Assembly (NCBI GenBank): GCA_949841245.1
Contig: CATKYT010000013.1
Location: 1-34,243 of the forward strand
DNA length: 34,243 nt
DNA from: an uncultured Eubacteriales bacterium
Lineage (GTDB): Bacteria > Bacillota > Clostridia > Christensenellales > UBA1242
Direction: 5' to 3'
Shown here: piece after piece, positions 23,243 to 30,787 of the stretch
Numbering within the stretch: the first letter of the stretch is position 1
Layout: each line of letters starts with the position of its first letter
Program-made: the position numbers and the translations under genes
Notes under the pieces: model-generated
Told to the model about the DNA's origin: nothing
Seen by the model: the letters and a program-made list of their open reading frames with translations, nothing else
Databases searched by the model: none

Positions 23243-24013
23243 ATGAGAAAAATAGATTTATTGAGTCAATATAGATTGGTTGATATTTGCTCAATTCCGA
23301 ATAGAAATGTTGTTATTGATAAAGCTAAAAACAATCATAACAATGATTGGCTAAAAGAATATTTCTCAGTAGAAAATCCATTTAACCAGTCCAAATTAGA
23401 AATCCCAGAATTTTCTTTAAAAATGGACAAGGAAAATGCTGTAGAAACAGACTTTGAAAATAGCAAAATAATCTATAAGACGTTCAGTGTTCTGCCGGAT
23501 GCACAAACAAGCGACCCTAACATATGGATCAGTTTATGTTTTGGAGAGTGTTATAGTTATATGAAATATAGATGGCCTATTGATAAGGACTCTACTTTTG
23601 AGACGCACTGGCTTCATCCATATGGAAGAAAAAGAGGACTATTCTTTAATGGGCTTTCAAGACTTTATTGGTTTACTAAATATACATATGATGAAAGTCT
23701 AGATGATCCATTTGAAATTACAGCATTCTGTTTTAAAGATGTTAATAGGTTTAACGAAATTGTTTATCGAAGCTACCAAAATTCCAAAGATGTAAGATTA
23801 GCAATATTTAAAGGATTGATGCAATTTGAAAAAGAAGGGAATATATTAAATATGACCAATGTAAGACACGTTGCAAAATATGTCAGCTTTCTTGGAGGTG
23901 CATACTTGCTTGATTCATTCACTCAACAAGAATTAATAGTTAAGATTGTTAAAAATCTAAGAGAGAATTTTGATAACAAGGGTAACAAAAAGACGGATAC
24001 TTTTAAATTGTAG
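23243..24013 (+). CDS. Probable DUF6339-family protein, last gene of the GHKL operon
   Basis: The 256-residue product has the pattern DPNIWISLCFGECYSYMKYRW (~91-111), then RRGLFFNGLSRLYWFTKYTYD-like residues and a DPFEIT segment. I associate these with the uncharacterised DUF6339 family; the match is from memory. Conserved Trp, Tyr and Arg residues dominate and no known catalytic site can be assigned. GGAGGAG precedes ATG 23243, one base after the previous stop. A strong terminator 12 bases past its stop ends the operon, so the four genes 20228-24013 are one transcript. Confidence 0.8.
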   Translation: MRKIDLLSQYRLVDICSIPNRNVVIDKAKNNHNNDWLKEYFSVENPFNQSKLEIPEFSLKMDKENAVETDFENSKIIYKTFSVLPDAQTSDPNIWISLCFGECYSYMKYRWPIDKDSTFETHWLHPYGRKRGLFFNGLSRLYWFTKYTYDESLDDPFEITAFCFKDVNRFNEIVYRSYQNSKDVRLAIFKGLMQFEKEGNILNMTNVRHVAKYVSFLGGAYLLDSFTQQELIVKIVKNLRENFDNKGNKKTDTFKL

Positions 24014-24024
24014 AAATTAACAAA

Positions 24025-24053
24025 AAGAAGTTTAAACTTAAACTTCTTTTTTT
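24025..24053 (+). terminator. Terminator of the GHKL operon
   Basis: AAGAAGTTTAA and TTAAACTTCTT form an 11-bp stem with a minimal centre and a following T run. It separates the GHKL operon from the methyltransferase operon. Confidence 0.9.
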
Positions 24054-24054
24054 G

Positions 24055-24102
24055 TTGACTTTTTGTTTTTATTTATGTTATTATGTTAATAAGTTAATTA
24101 AC
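24055..24102 (+). promoter_or_regulatory. Promoter and possible operator of the methyltransferase operon
   Basis: TTGACT (24055-24060) and an extended -10 box TGTTATTAT (hexamer 24079-24084) are 18 bases apart. Just downstream lie GTTAAT in direct repeat and the 10-bp palindrome GTTAATTAAC (24093-24102), a possible binding site for the XRE protein encoded next. Confidence 0.55.
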
Positions 24103-24131
24103 CAACTAATGGATATAACTACGGAGAGAAA

Positions 24132-24443
24132 ATGGATTTTTGCCAATTTTTAAAAACAAAACGTAAAGAAAAGAATATGTCTTTACAGTCATTAGCTGAA
24201 AAATTGCATTATACTAAGCAATATATTTATTACATGGAGCAAGGGCAGAATAAGCCTTTTCAAAGTTATGAGAAATTGAAACAATTAGCAGATGCTTTGG
24301 AATTAAACAAAGAAGATGAATATAAACTCTATTCGTTGGCATGTGGAAATGATGGAGTGCCGGCCGATATAATACATATTCTTATTAAAAATAAAAAGTT
24401 ACATCAAGAAATTAGAGAGAAATTCGCTGGGGAGGAGGTTTAA
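24132..24443 (+). CDS. XRE-family regulator ahead of the fused methyltransferase
   Basis: The 103-residue product has an N-terminal helix-turn-helix of the Cro/C1 type (FLKTKRKEKNMSLQSLAEKLHYTKQYIYYMEQGQNKPF, residues ~5-45) and a short helical C-terminus. GGAGAG precedes ATG 24132. The methyltransferase gene starts two bases past its stop. Regulators in this position often act like the controller (C) proteins of restriction-modification systems, delaying nuclease expression; a palindrome lies upstream of its own start. This role is inferred from position. Confidence 0.88.
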   Translation: MDFCQFLKTKRKEKNMSLQSLAEKLHYTKQYIYYMEQGQNKPFQSYEKLKQLADALELNKEDEYKLYSLACGNDGVPADIIHILIKNKKLHQEIREKFAGEEV

Positions 24444-24444
24444 A

Positions 24445-26856
24445 ATGAGTGCTAAAAAATACAATTATATATCTTTATTTAGCAGTGCAGGTATAGGTTG
24501 TTATGGATTCAAGGTGGAGAATTTTGAATGTATTGCTACTAATGAATTGATACCAGCACGAATGGACATACAAAAAGCAAATAATAAATGCAAATATGAT
24601 TCTGGATATATTGTTGGCGATATTTCTACAGATCAGGTTAAGGAAAAGCTATATAATGAAATAAAAAAGTGGGAAAGATCTGAAGGAGTAAAAAATATTG
24701 ATGTAGTCGTTGCAACTCCTCCCTGCCAAGGAATGTCCGTTGCGAATTTTAAGAAGAAAAATGAGATTGAGAGAAACTCATTAGTTTGTCACGCTATCGC
24801 TTTAATTAAAAATATAAGGCCAAGGATTTTTGTAATAGAAAATGTAGCAAGTTTTATTAAGACAATGTGTGTAGATGAAAGTGAAAAAACAGACACAATA
24901 GGAGATTATATAAAATGCCATCTTGGAAATGAGTACTATATTTATCACAAAGTTGTCAATTTTATGGATTATGGAGTTCCTTCTAGTAGACCAAGAACGA
25001 TATTGATTGGTACTCGAAAAGATATGATAAATGTTTCACCTTTAAATATATTCCCATTGCCTCAAAACCGAATTCCTTTATCTCAAAGTATAGGGGATTT
25101 AAAATCCTTAAGTTATGGCGAAATAGATGAACATGATATTTATCATTCATTTAGAGAGTATCCTCGCTATATGGAAGAATGGATTGCAAGCATAAAAGAG
25201 GGTGAAAGTGCATATCAAAATGAAGATGATCTTAAACCGTATAAAATAAAGGATGGAGAGAGGGTATTGTTGAAATCTGGACATCTCGGAAATAAATTTA
25301 GAAGGATGTTTTGGGATAAGCCAGCCCCATGTATAACAACGAGAAATGATCAATTGGCCAGTCAGAGTACAATTCATCCCTCAGATAATAGGGTTTTAAG
25401 TATACGCGAATTAATGCGTGTTATGAGTATTCCAGACTCATTTAAATGGGTTTGTGGTGATGTCTCAGAAATAGTAGATAGGAAGGCTTTTCTGAAAAAA
25501 AATGAGTTAAATATAAGACGATGTATTGGGGAGGCTGTGCCTACAGAAATAATGAGAGCTATTGCTCATAATATTAAAGAATTGTTAGAGTTTGAGGACA
25601 GTATTAATGAAAAAAGCATTATGAATATCCAAAATACGAAAAATTTTTATATCTTATCATACCAAGAAGAGATTATCCTTGAGGATAAAAAACACAGTGG
25701 GTCTTTTTATACTCCACAAAGCGTGGTTTTTGAAAGTTTAAAAGCCTTTACTAATAAAAAAGAAAATTTATCTATACTTGAGCCTGCAGTAGGAATGGGG
25801 GCGTTCATACCGCAACTTCTGAGACTAGTAGGGGAGTCGAAAAATATTAATTTAACCCTTGTAGACATCAATCCAATTACCTTGCAAAAACTTAAAGAAA
25901 ATTTTAAATTAATAGGATATAAGAGAAACAATTTAAAGATTGAGTTTATCAATGAAGATTTTCTTCAATATAATTTCGAAAAAAAATTTGATGTAACAAT
26001 AGCAAATCCTCCTTATGTTAAATCTGATAATTTAAATACAGTTTTATTTAAAATGAAATATGCTGACAACAAAGTAAAGAACCTTTTTGGGTTATTTATG
26101 TATAAGTGTTCAAATTTGGCGGAAGAGAATATTTTTGTTATTCCTAAATATTTTCTAATGACCCCTGAGTTTGATAGTTTAAGAGAATTTTTAAAAAGCA
26201 AAAAAATCGTTTCTATAATTGATTTTGGGAAAGGTTTTTTCAAAGATGTAGGTATAGAGATAATTTCTATACACTTTAATAATATGTATGATGGAGATGT
26301 ATATGTAGAAAATAAACGTTTAAATAGATGCACTCATCAACCGCAAAATTATATATATCATAACAAAGTTTGGCTTATATATCGTGATAGATGGTTTGAT
26401 GAATATATCAACACACTGAAATTAGATGTTTTTAATTACTATCGTGACAGACAAATTACTAATAAATATATGAAAGATAGTGGAGAAATTAAAATATTAA
26501 GATCTAAAAATGTCAATGACAAGGGCGAGATTGTTTCTATAAAAGGTTATGACAAATTTATAGATAATGTTGATAATTTTAAGATAAATGAGTATTTCAA
26601 TAAAGACTCAATCGTAATTACGAGTTTCACTTATAATTTAAGAGCAATAAAGTTGCCTAGAAATTGTATTGTGAATGGGTCTTTTGCAATATTGGATTTA
26701 AAAGACAAGTCAGATCAATCGTTGCTTGATCTAAATCTTTATGCCTCTGATGATTTTAGAAAATATTATGCAATTGTCAAAAACGATTCAAGATATACCT
26801 TGAACATCGATACAAATTCTATTTATTATATAGGGGTAAGGAATGGAACAAAATAG
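24445..26856 (+). CDS. Fused cytosine-C5 and adenine-type DNA methyltransferase, 803 aa
   Basis: Two methyltransferases in one chain. The first (residues ~1-390) is a cytosine-C5 enzyme: SAM motif FSSAGIGCYGF (11-21), catalytic ATPPCQGMS (~90-98), ENV motif IFVIENV (~128-134), the PSSRPRTILIGTR block, RELMRVMSIPDSF and the final GEAVPTEIMRAIAHNI. The second (~400-803) is an N6-adenine-type enzyme of gamma order: GSFYTPQSVV (~419), SAM motif LEPAVGMGAFIP (~445), catalytic ANPPYVKS (~519), then a likely target-recognition region. All key residues are present. Such a fusion can modify both strands of an asymmetric target. It follows the XRE regulator by two bases and overlaps the next gene by 14 bases, so the three genes are one operon. 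Confidence 0.92.
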   Translation: MSAKKYNYISLFSSAGIGCYGFKVENFECIATNELIPARMDIQKANNKCKYDSGYIVGDISTDQVKEKLYNEIKKWERSEGVKNIDVVVATPPCQGMSVANFKKKNEIERNSLVCHAIALIKNIRPRIFVIENVASFIKTMCVDESEKTDTIGDYIKCHLGNEYYIYHKVVNFMDYGVPSSRPRTILIGTRKDMINVSPLNIFPLPQNRIPLSQSIGDLKSLSYGEIDEHDIYHSFREYPRYMEEWIASIKEGESAYQNEDDLKPYKIKDGERVLLKSGHLGNKFRRMFWDKPAPCITTRNDQLASQSTIHPSDNRVLSIRELMRVMSIPDSFKWVCGDVSEIVDRKAFLKKNELNIRRCIGEAVPTEIMRAIAHNIKELLEFEDSINEKSIMNIQNTKNFYILSYQEEIILEDKKHSGSFYTPQSVVFESLKAFTNKKENLSILEPAVGMGAFIPQLLRLVGESKNINLTLVDINPITLQKLKENFKLIGYKRNNLKIEFINEDFLQYNFEKKFDVTIANPPYVKSDNLNTVLFKMKYADNKVKNLFGLFMYKCSNLAEENIFVIPKYFLMTPEFDSLREFLKSKKIVSIIDFGKGFFKDVGIEIISIHFNNMYDGDVYVENKRLNRCTHQPQNYIYHNKVWLIYRDRWFDEYINTLKLDVFNYYRDRQITNKYMKDSGEIKILRSKNVNDKGEIVSIKGYDKFIDNVDNFKINEYFNKDSIVITSFTYNLRAIKLPRNCIVNGSFAILDLKDKSDQSLLDLNLYASDDFRKYYAIVKNDSRYTLNIDTNSIYYIGVRNGTK

Positions 26857-27607
26857 TTTTCGCGAATTATTTAAGGATTGCTCACTAAGTAAATCTGAAG
26901 GGGCATTCCTTTCAGATAAAAGCTATAAATTTGATACATTGTTTTTTGTTTCAAATTACATATTAGAGTATTATAGTGATTCTGAGACTTTTAACAAGGT
27001 TGATCATCGTCAAGAATGTTGTAGATATATAGAAGAAACTTTTAATTTAAAGCAGAATTCATCAGTATGTATAAATTATTTTACTGAGGTGCTGAACTTA
27101 CTTGAATTTTCTAATGTTGTTATGAAAGTTGGTCGTAGTGCTTATAAACTAATTGATAAAGAGATGTTATCTTTCATATCAAGCTCTTTTGAGAATTCTT
27201 ATATATTTTTGTTTATGTTGACCTATTATACATTTAAAAACGATGGCATACTTGATTTATACTTTACTTATAAAAAACAGCAAAACAAAGGAATAAAAAA
27301 AGAACTGCTTTCTAACTTGGAAATTGTGTTGTGCCAAAAATCTCATCGAGAAATCAAAGTTAATAGTGCGTGGAGTAAAATGATTACAAAATATCCAATA
27401 ATTGTACTAGGATACTATTATGAAGATTATTATATTTCCAGAATGTTTAATATTGATAATATAAAAATCACTTTGAGACATTTGTCTATGAACAATGCTG
27501 GTACTCGGACGCCTAGCGATCTTATAAAAAACAATTTGTATCTAACAAGACTTGATGAATTATATATTAAAACTTCTATTAAAAAATTTTTAAATGACAC
27601 AATTTAA
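26843..27607 (+). CDS. Unrecognised 254-aa protein, candidate cognate restriction enzyme
   Basis: I see no known family. The gene overlaps the methyltransferase by 14 bases, the position a restriction endonuclease usually takes. The product is helical and rich in Tyr, Phe, Asn and Lys (NYILEYYSDSETFNKVDHRQECC; LFMLTYYTFKNDGILDLYFTYKK). One candidate nuclease segment is GILDLYFTYKKQQ, but the spacing does not let me call a PD-(D/E)XK motif. It may instead be a partner or specificity protein, or a shortened copy: the structured region and IS21 element start less than 300 bases beyond it. No transmembrane helices are certain. Confidence 0.7.
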   Translation: MEQNSFRELFKDCSLSKSEGAFLSDKSYKFDTLFFVSNYILEYYSDSETFNKVDHRQECCRYIEETFNLKQNSSVCINYFTEVLNLLEFSNVVMKVGRSAYKLIDKEMLSFISSSFENSYIFLFMLTYYTFKNDGILDLYFTYKKQQNKGIKKELLSNLEIVLCQKSHREIKVNSAWSKMITKYPIIVLGYYYEDYYISRMFNIDNIKITLRHLSMNNAGTRTPSDLIKNNLYLTRLDELYIKTSIKKFLNDTI

Positions 27608-27714
27608 TACATAAGTAAAGAACAAATTTGACTTATTGTTTAGAATGTGATTGTTAAGATGTATATAACTTTAGCATAAAAAGGAGTTGAGTATAATATA
27701 AAATCGACTTTTTT

Positions 27715-27723
27715 TGTTATAAT
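27715..27723 (+). promoter_or_regulatory. Extended -10 promoter before the structured region
   Basis: TGTTATAAT, the same extended -10 box used by several genes in this window. Transcription would begin near 27730, at the start of the structured stretch. The -35 is not clear. Confidence 0.45.
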
Positions 27724-27728
27724 GGGAG

Positions 27729-27892
27729 AGATAAAGGAGGTGATTTGCGAAATCTGATTTTTGAATGGTAAGCGAGGGCTTACAACAGCTGGTGGTTAAT
27801 TGCGACGGCTGAGAGTGTGGACGGAAGTGAGATGTAAGCGGAAGCTCACAAATGAAAATTGTTTTGTGTGTTTTGGATTTTCCATTCTAAAA
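27729..27892 (+). ncRNA. Candidate structured RNA upstream of the IS21 element
   Basis: No gene is seen, but the stretch is richer in G+C than its surroundings and folds well by eye. ATTTTTGAATGG (27757-27768) and CCATTCTAAAAT (27882-27893) form an enclosing stem with one T-T mismatch. Inside are GTAAGC-GAGG-GCTTAC and GTGAG...CTCAC hairpins. An extended -10 promoter lies just before it. It resembles no RNA family I can name. It could be a regulatory leader, part of a larger RNA gene cut by the IS21 element, or an unusual left end of the element. Confidence 0.4.
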
Positions 27893-27941
27893 TGTTGACA
27901 ATTTGGTCGATGTTTTAAGTTTTGAATATGGAGATGAAGAA

Positions 27942-29447
27942 ATGTTGAAGATGAAAGAATTTTTAGAAATTAAGAAATTAAAAGAAGATGGATTCACGAA
28001 GAGTGAAGTTGTGAAGATGACAGGACTTAAACAATTCTCGGTGAGAAAGTATTGGGATTATTCAGTTGATGATTTTGCTGATAGTGATAAATTGATGCGA
28101 AATGAAGATGTTGAAAAGTATCGAAACTTTTTGATGCAAGAGTTGAAAGGAAATCCAGGGATAAGAAATACTACATTGTTTGACAAAATTAAAGAAAAGG
28201 ATGCGAATTTTTCTGCAAGTGAAAGTGCGTTTTATAGGTATATGCGAAAACTGAGAAATGTGCTTGGGATAAGTGGAAAGGTTGGAAGAGCATATGAGTT
28301 GATTGGCGATACAAAACCTGGTGAACTTGCGCAGGTGGACATGGGCGAAATATGGATTCGAGATGTATATGATGTGAAAGTAAAAATTTATTTTTGGTGC
28401 ATTGTTCTGATGTATTCAAGATACAAGTTTGTGTATTGCAAGCGAGAAGTGTTTACCAGTAAAGACTTTCTTGATGCACATGAACGAGGGTTTGCATATT
28501 TTGGTGGCAGACCAAAGACGATTATGTATGATCAAGACAGAGTTATAGTTGTCAGTGAAAACTGTGGGAATGTGATTTTCACGAAAGAATTTGAAACCTA
28601 TAAGGATTTTATTGGACTGGATGTTTATCTTTGTAAAAAGCAAGATCCAGACGCCAAGGGTAGAGTGGAAAATGTCGTTAAGTTTGTAAAGACAAGTTTC
28701 TTTGACCACAAAGATTTTTGTGGAATTGATAATTTGAATAGTGATTTGCTAGACTGGTTGGATAGAACTGGCAATGGTAAAATCAATATGACAACTAGGC
28801 GAACTCCAAGGGATATGTTTAAAGAAGAGAAAGAGCATTTGCTTAAACACTCACCATATTCACTAAGAAAGAAGAATGAGTATATTGCAACGGCAACTGA
28901 TTTAAACAACTTTATTTTTAGGAGCAATTATTATACTTTGCCAGCTTTTAGATTTAAGCAAGGCGACAAAGTTTTGATTGAGATTGTGGACGATTTTATA
29001 AATGTTTACGATGCTGAAACCAAAGAGTTTGTAGCAAGGCACAAACTATTAATTGGTAAAGGTTTAACTTCTAAACTTGCAAATAAAGGTGATGATAATA
29101 AACATTCAAGGCTTATTAAGCGAACAGTTGAAAGTTTAGGGGATAACAAACTTGCGGTTGAGTTTTTAATTGAGATCATCAGAGAAAAACCGAGATACGT
29201 GAAAGAGCAATGTGGGTTAATTAGAAAAATTGTAAAAGACTATTCCCTTCAAGAAATTGCTAACGGTATAAAGTGGTGCAATAAAAACAAGATGTTTGAT
29301 GCAACTGAACTTTTAACTTATCTGATGGCGCATAGCGAAAAAGAAACTGATATTATGCCAATTAGGACAAAGAAAACTTATGTGAAACGAGCTGATGGAT
29401 TGAATAAGTATATGCAACTTGTAGGTGGCGGTAATGAAGAAGTTTAG
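27942..29447 (+). CDS. istA: IS21-family transposase IstA
   Basis: IstA is the DDE transposase of the element. The 501-residue product has an N-terminal helix-turn-helix (LKEDGFTKSEVVKMTGLKQF) and an rve/DDE core with AQVDMGEIWI (first Asp), IMYDQDRVIV (second Asp) and DPDAKGRVENVVKFVK (Glu). A C-terminal beta-barrel-like part (FRFKQGDKVLIEIVDDFINVYD) follows. The frame can be extended to TTG 27903, but ATG 27942 has GGAG at the proper distance. Its stop lies 14 bases inside istB. The gene is complete. Confidence 0.93.
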   Translation: MLKMKEFLEIKKLKEDGFTKSEVVKMTGLKQFSVRKYWDYSVDDFADSDKLMRNEDVEKYRNFLMQELKGNPGIRNTTLFDKIKEKDANFSASESAFYRYMRKLRNVLGISGKVGRAYELIGDTKPGELAQVDMGEIWIRDVYDVKVKIYFWCIVLMYSRYKFVYCKREVFTSKDFLDAHERGFAYFGGRPKTIMYDQDRVIVVSENCGNVIFTKEFETYKDFIGLDVYLCKKQDPDAKGRVENVVKFVKTSFFDHKDFCGIDNLNSDLLDWLDRTGNGKINMTTRRTPRDMFKEEKEHLLKHSPYSLRKKNEYIATATDLNNFIFRSNYYTLPAFRFKQGDKVLIEIVDDFINVYDAETKEFVARHKLLIGKGLTSKLANKGDDNKHSRLIKRTVESLGDNKLAVEFLIEIIREKPRYVKEQCGLIRKIVKDYSLQEIANGIKWCNKNKMFDATELLTYLMAHSEKETDIMPIRTKKTYVKRADGLNKYMQLVGGGNEEV

Positions 29448-30177
29448 CATAACCGACATTCAAGAAGTTGCAAAGAAGCTTGGATTGCACCATATGAGCA
29501 AAGCATATTTCAACTTGCAAAACGAAAGCGATGAAAAGTTACAATTTTTGTATGAGTGTTTATATAAGGAATTAATCTTGCGAGAGCAAAAATCAAGAAC
29601 AACAAAGATAGGCAAAGCTCATTTGCCAAGTTTTAAAACTTTGGAAGAATATGATTTAAACTTTCAACCACAGTTATCCAAGTGGCAGATTGAAGAATTG
29701 AAAAAACTGAATTGGCTTAAAGAAAAATATAATATTATATTTATGGGTGACTCAGGAACTGGCAAAACACATTTGGCGGTAGCACTTGGGCATTTCGCAC
29801 TTTCTCAAAATTATAAAGTTTTCTTTTCCACACTTGAAAATCTTATTTATTTGCTGAAAACAAAAGAAGTGTTTAAATCAAGTGGTGCAAGAGTGAAATA
29901 TTTATATGAGTGTCATTTGGTCATTATTGATGAGGTTGGTTATCAAAAGTTAGAAAAACAAGATGTGCTACTTATGTATGAGCTTGTAAATAAACTTTAT
30001 AACAAAACATCAACGATCATTACAACAAATTTTGACTTTGGGAAGTGGGGAGAGTTGTTTCAAGATGAAAATATGGTGAATGCAATATTGGACAGGCTGA
30101 CACATAATTGTCAAATAATAAATCTTAAAGGGGAAAGCTATAGGCTTCTCAATCACAACAACATCTTCAAAAAATAG
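29434..30177 (+). CDS. istB: IS21-family ATPase helper IstB
   Basis: IstB is the AAA+ ATPase that helps IstA choose and engage target DNA. The 247-residue product has Walker A FMGDSGTGKTHLAVALG (~105-121), Walker B LVIIDEVGYQKLE (~167-179) and the sensor segment STIITTNFDFGKWGE. The preceding helical N-terminal region (SKAYFNLQNESDEKLQFLYEC) is usual for the family. ATG 29434 overlaps the end of istA by 14 bases, giving coupled translation. The gene is complete. Confidence 0.94.
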   Translation: MKKFSITDIQEVAKKLGLHHMSKAYFNLQNESDEKLQFLYECLYKELILREQKSRTTKIGKAHLPSFKTLEEYDLNFQPQLSKWQIEELKKLNWLKEKYNIIFMGDSGTGKTHLAVALGHFALSQNYKVFFSTLENLIYLLKTKEVFKSSGARVKYLYECHLVIIDEVGYQKLEKQDVLLMYELVNKLYNKTSTIITTNFDFGKWGELFQDENMVNAILDRLTHNCQIINLKGESYRLLNHNNIFKK

Positions 30178-30230
30178 AATAAAAATTAATGATTATTTGT
30201 TTTGATGGTTGTTTTAACCACAAATTGTCA

Positions 30231-30344
30231 TAAAAACACACTATCAAAGTGTGATTTGCCGGCAAACCTGTATTGCCAACCAGGGGGAGTCAAATCTCTG
30301 GTAGATTAAGGGGTGAAAGCGGGCAGGCAGTCACACAGAAAAAG
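30231..30344 (+). other. Hairpin-rich stretch right of the IS21 element
   Basis: No gene is seen. CACACT-ATCAA-AGTGTG, the palindrome TTTGCCGGCAAA, and CCAG/CTGG arms make several small hairpins, and the stretch is more GC-rich than its surroundings. It may be the right-hand part of the structured sequence at 27729-27892, separated from it by the IS21 element, or a remnant of another mobile element. Confidence 0.4.
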
Positions 30345-30383
30345 TCGCAAAATCAAAAATCGCACAATTTCGCAAAATCAAAA
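30345..30383 (+). repeat. Two copies of TCGCAAAATCAAAA
   Basis: TCGCAAAATCAAAA occurs at 30345-30358 and 30370-30383, identical to the unit at 14408-14421. The block directly precedes the DUF4357 fragment. Confidence 0.75.
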
Positions 30384-30450
30384 ATTTTGTGTTATATGGT
30401 TTTTTGACTGTATTGATGACAACAAAAATTCAAAAACTTTTCAGGAAAAA

Positions 30451-30759
30451 ATGTTCCACATAAAATCTGTAAGAGAAGCTTATGGAATTGGATTAAATGT
30501 TTCTGATGGTTTTGCGGTGTTAATGAATTCAGTAGTCGCTAACCCAGTGTCAAACAGTTTACCTTCTAATCTTGTTAGTTACAGAGATAAATTGATAAAA
30601 GAAGGAGTGATTGACAATAATTTTAAGTTTGTAAAAGACTATATATTTACAAGTCCATCTACAGCGGCTTCTGTTATTATGGGAAGAAATGCAAATGGAA
30701 GAAAAGAGTGGAAGACAAAAGGAAACAAATCACTTAAACAATTGGAAGAATCTTTATAA
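30451..30759 (+). pseudogene. DUF4357-domain fragment
   Basis: The 102 residues from ATG 30451 match the DUF4357 domain: GLNVSDGFAVLMNSVVANP at the front and the hallmark FTSPSTAASVIMGRNANGRKEWK near residues 67-85, ending in KSLKQLEESL. In the databases this domain normally forms the C-terminus of larger proteins, often with GIY-YIG nuclease or methyltransferase-related parts. Here nothing recognisable precedes it; the open frame further upstream (from 30313) crosses the repeat block and is not credible. I read it as a remnant of a larger gene, probably broken during assembly of the island. A short stand-alone gene is possible, but the ribosome site (AGGA) is weak. Confidence 0.65.
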
Positions 30760-30762
30760 AAT

Positions 30763-30787
30763 AAAAAAAGTCTGAACGACTTTTTTT
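30763..30787. terminator. Bidirectional terminator
   Basis: AAAAAAAGTC and GACTTTTTTT form a 10-bp stem with a five-base loop, between the converging DUF4357 fragment and the second fused methyltransferase; it overlaps the latter's stop. Confidence 0.85.

Larger units (their letters stand above)
27893..30230 (+). mobile_element. IS21-family insertion sequence (istA-istB)
   Basis: The two genes of an IS21 element, istA and istB, overlap as is normal for the family. TGACAATTTG at 27896-27905 recurs inverted as CAAATTGTCA at 30221-30230, marking the ends; the left tip may begin with TGT at 27893. TAAAA stands just outside both ends (27888-27892 and 30231-30235) and could be the target duplication, though it is weak evidence in such AT-rich DNA. 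Both genes look intact, so the element could be active. Confidence 0.8.

Noticed and set aside
27729..27892. Group II intron or retron RNA
   Set aside because: No reverse transcriptase in the window and no recognisable domain V or msr/msd pattern.
30313..30450. N-terminal extension of the DUF4357 protein
   Set aside because: It crosses the TCGCAAAATCAAAA repeats and gives a Lys/Arg/Asn-rich, non-conserved-looking sequence.
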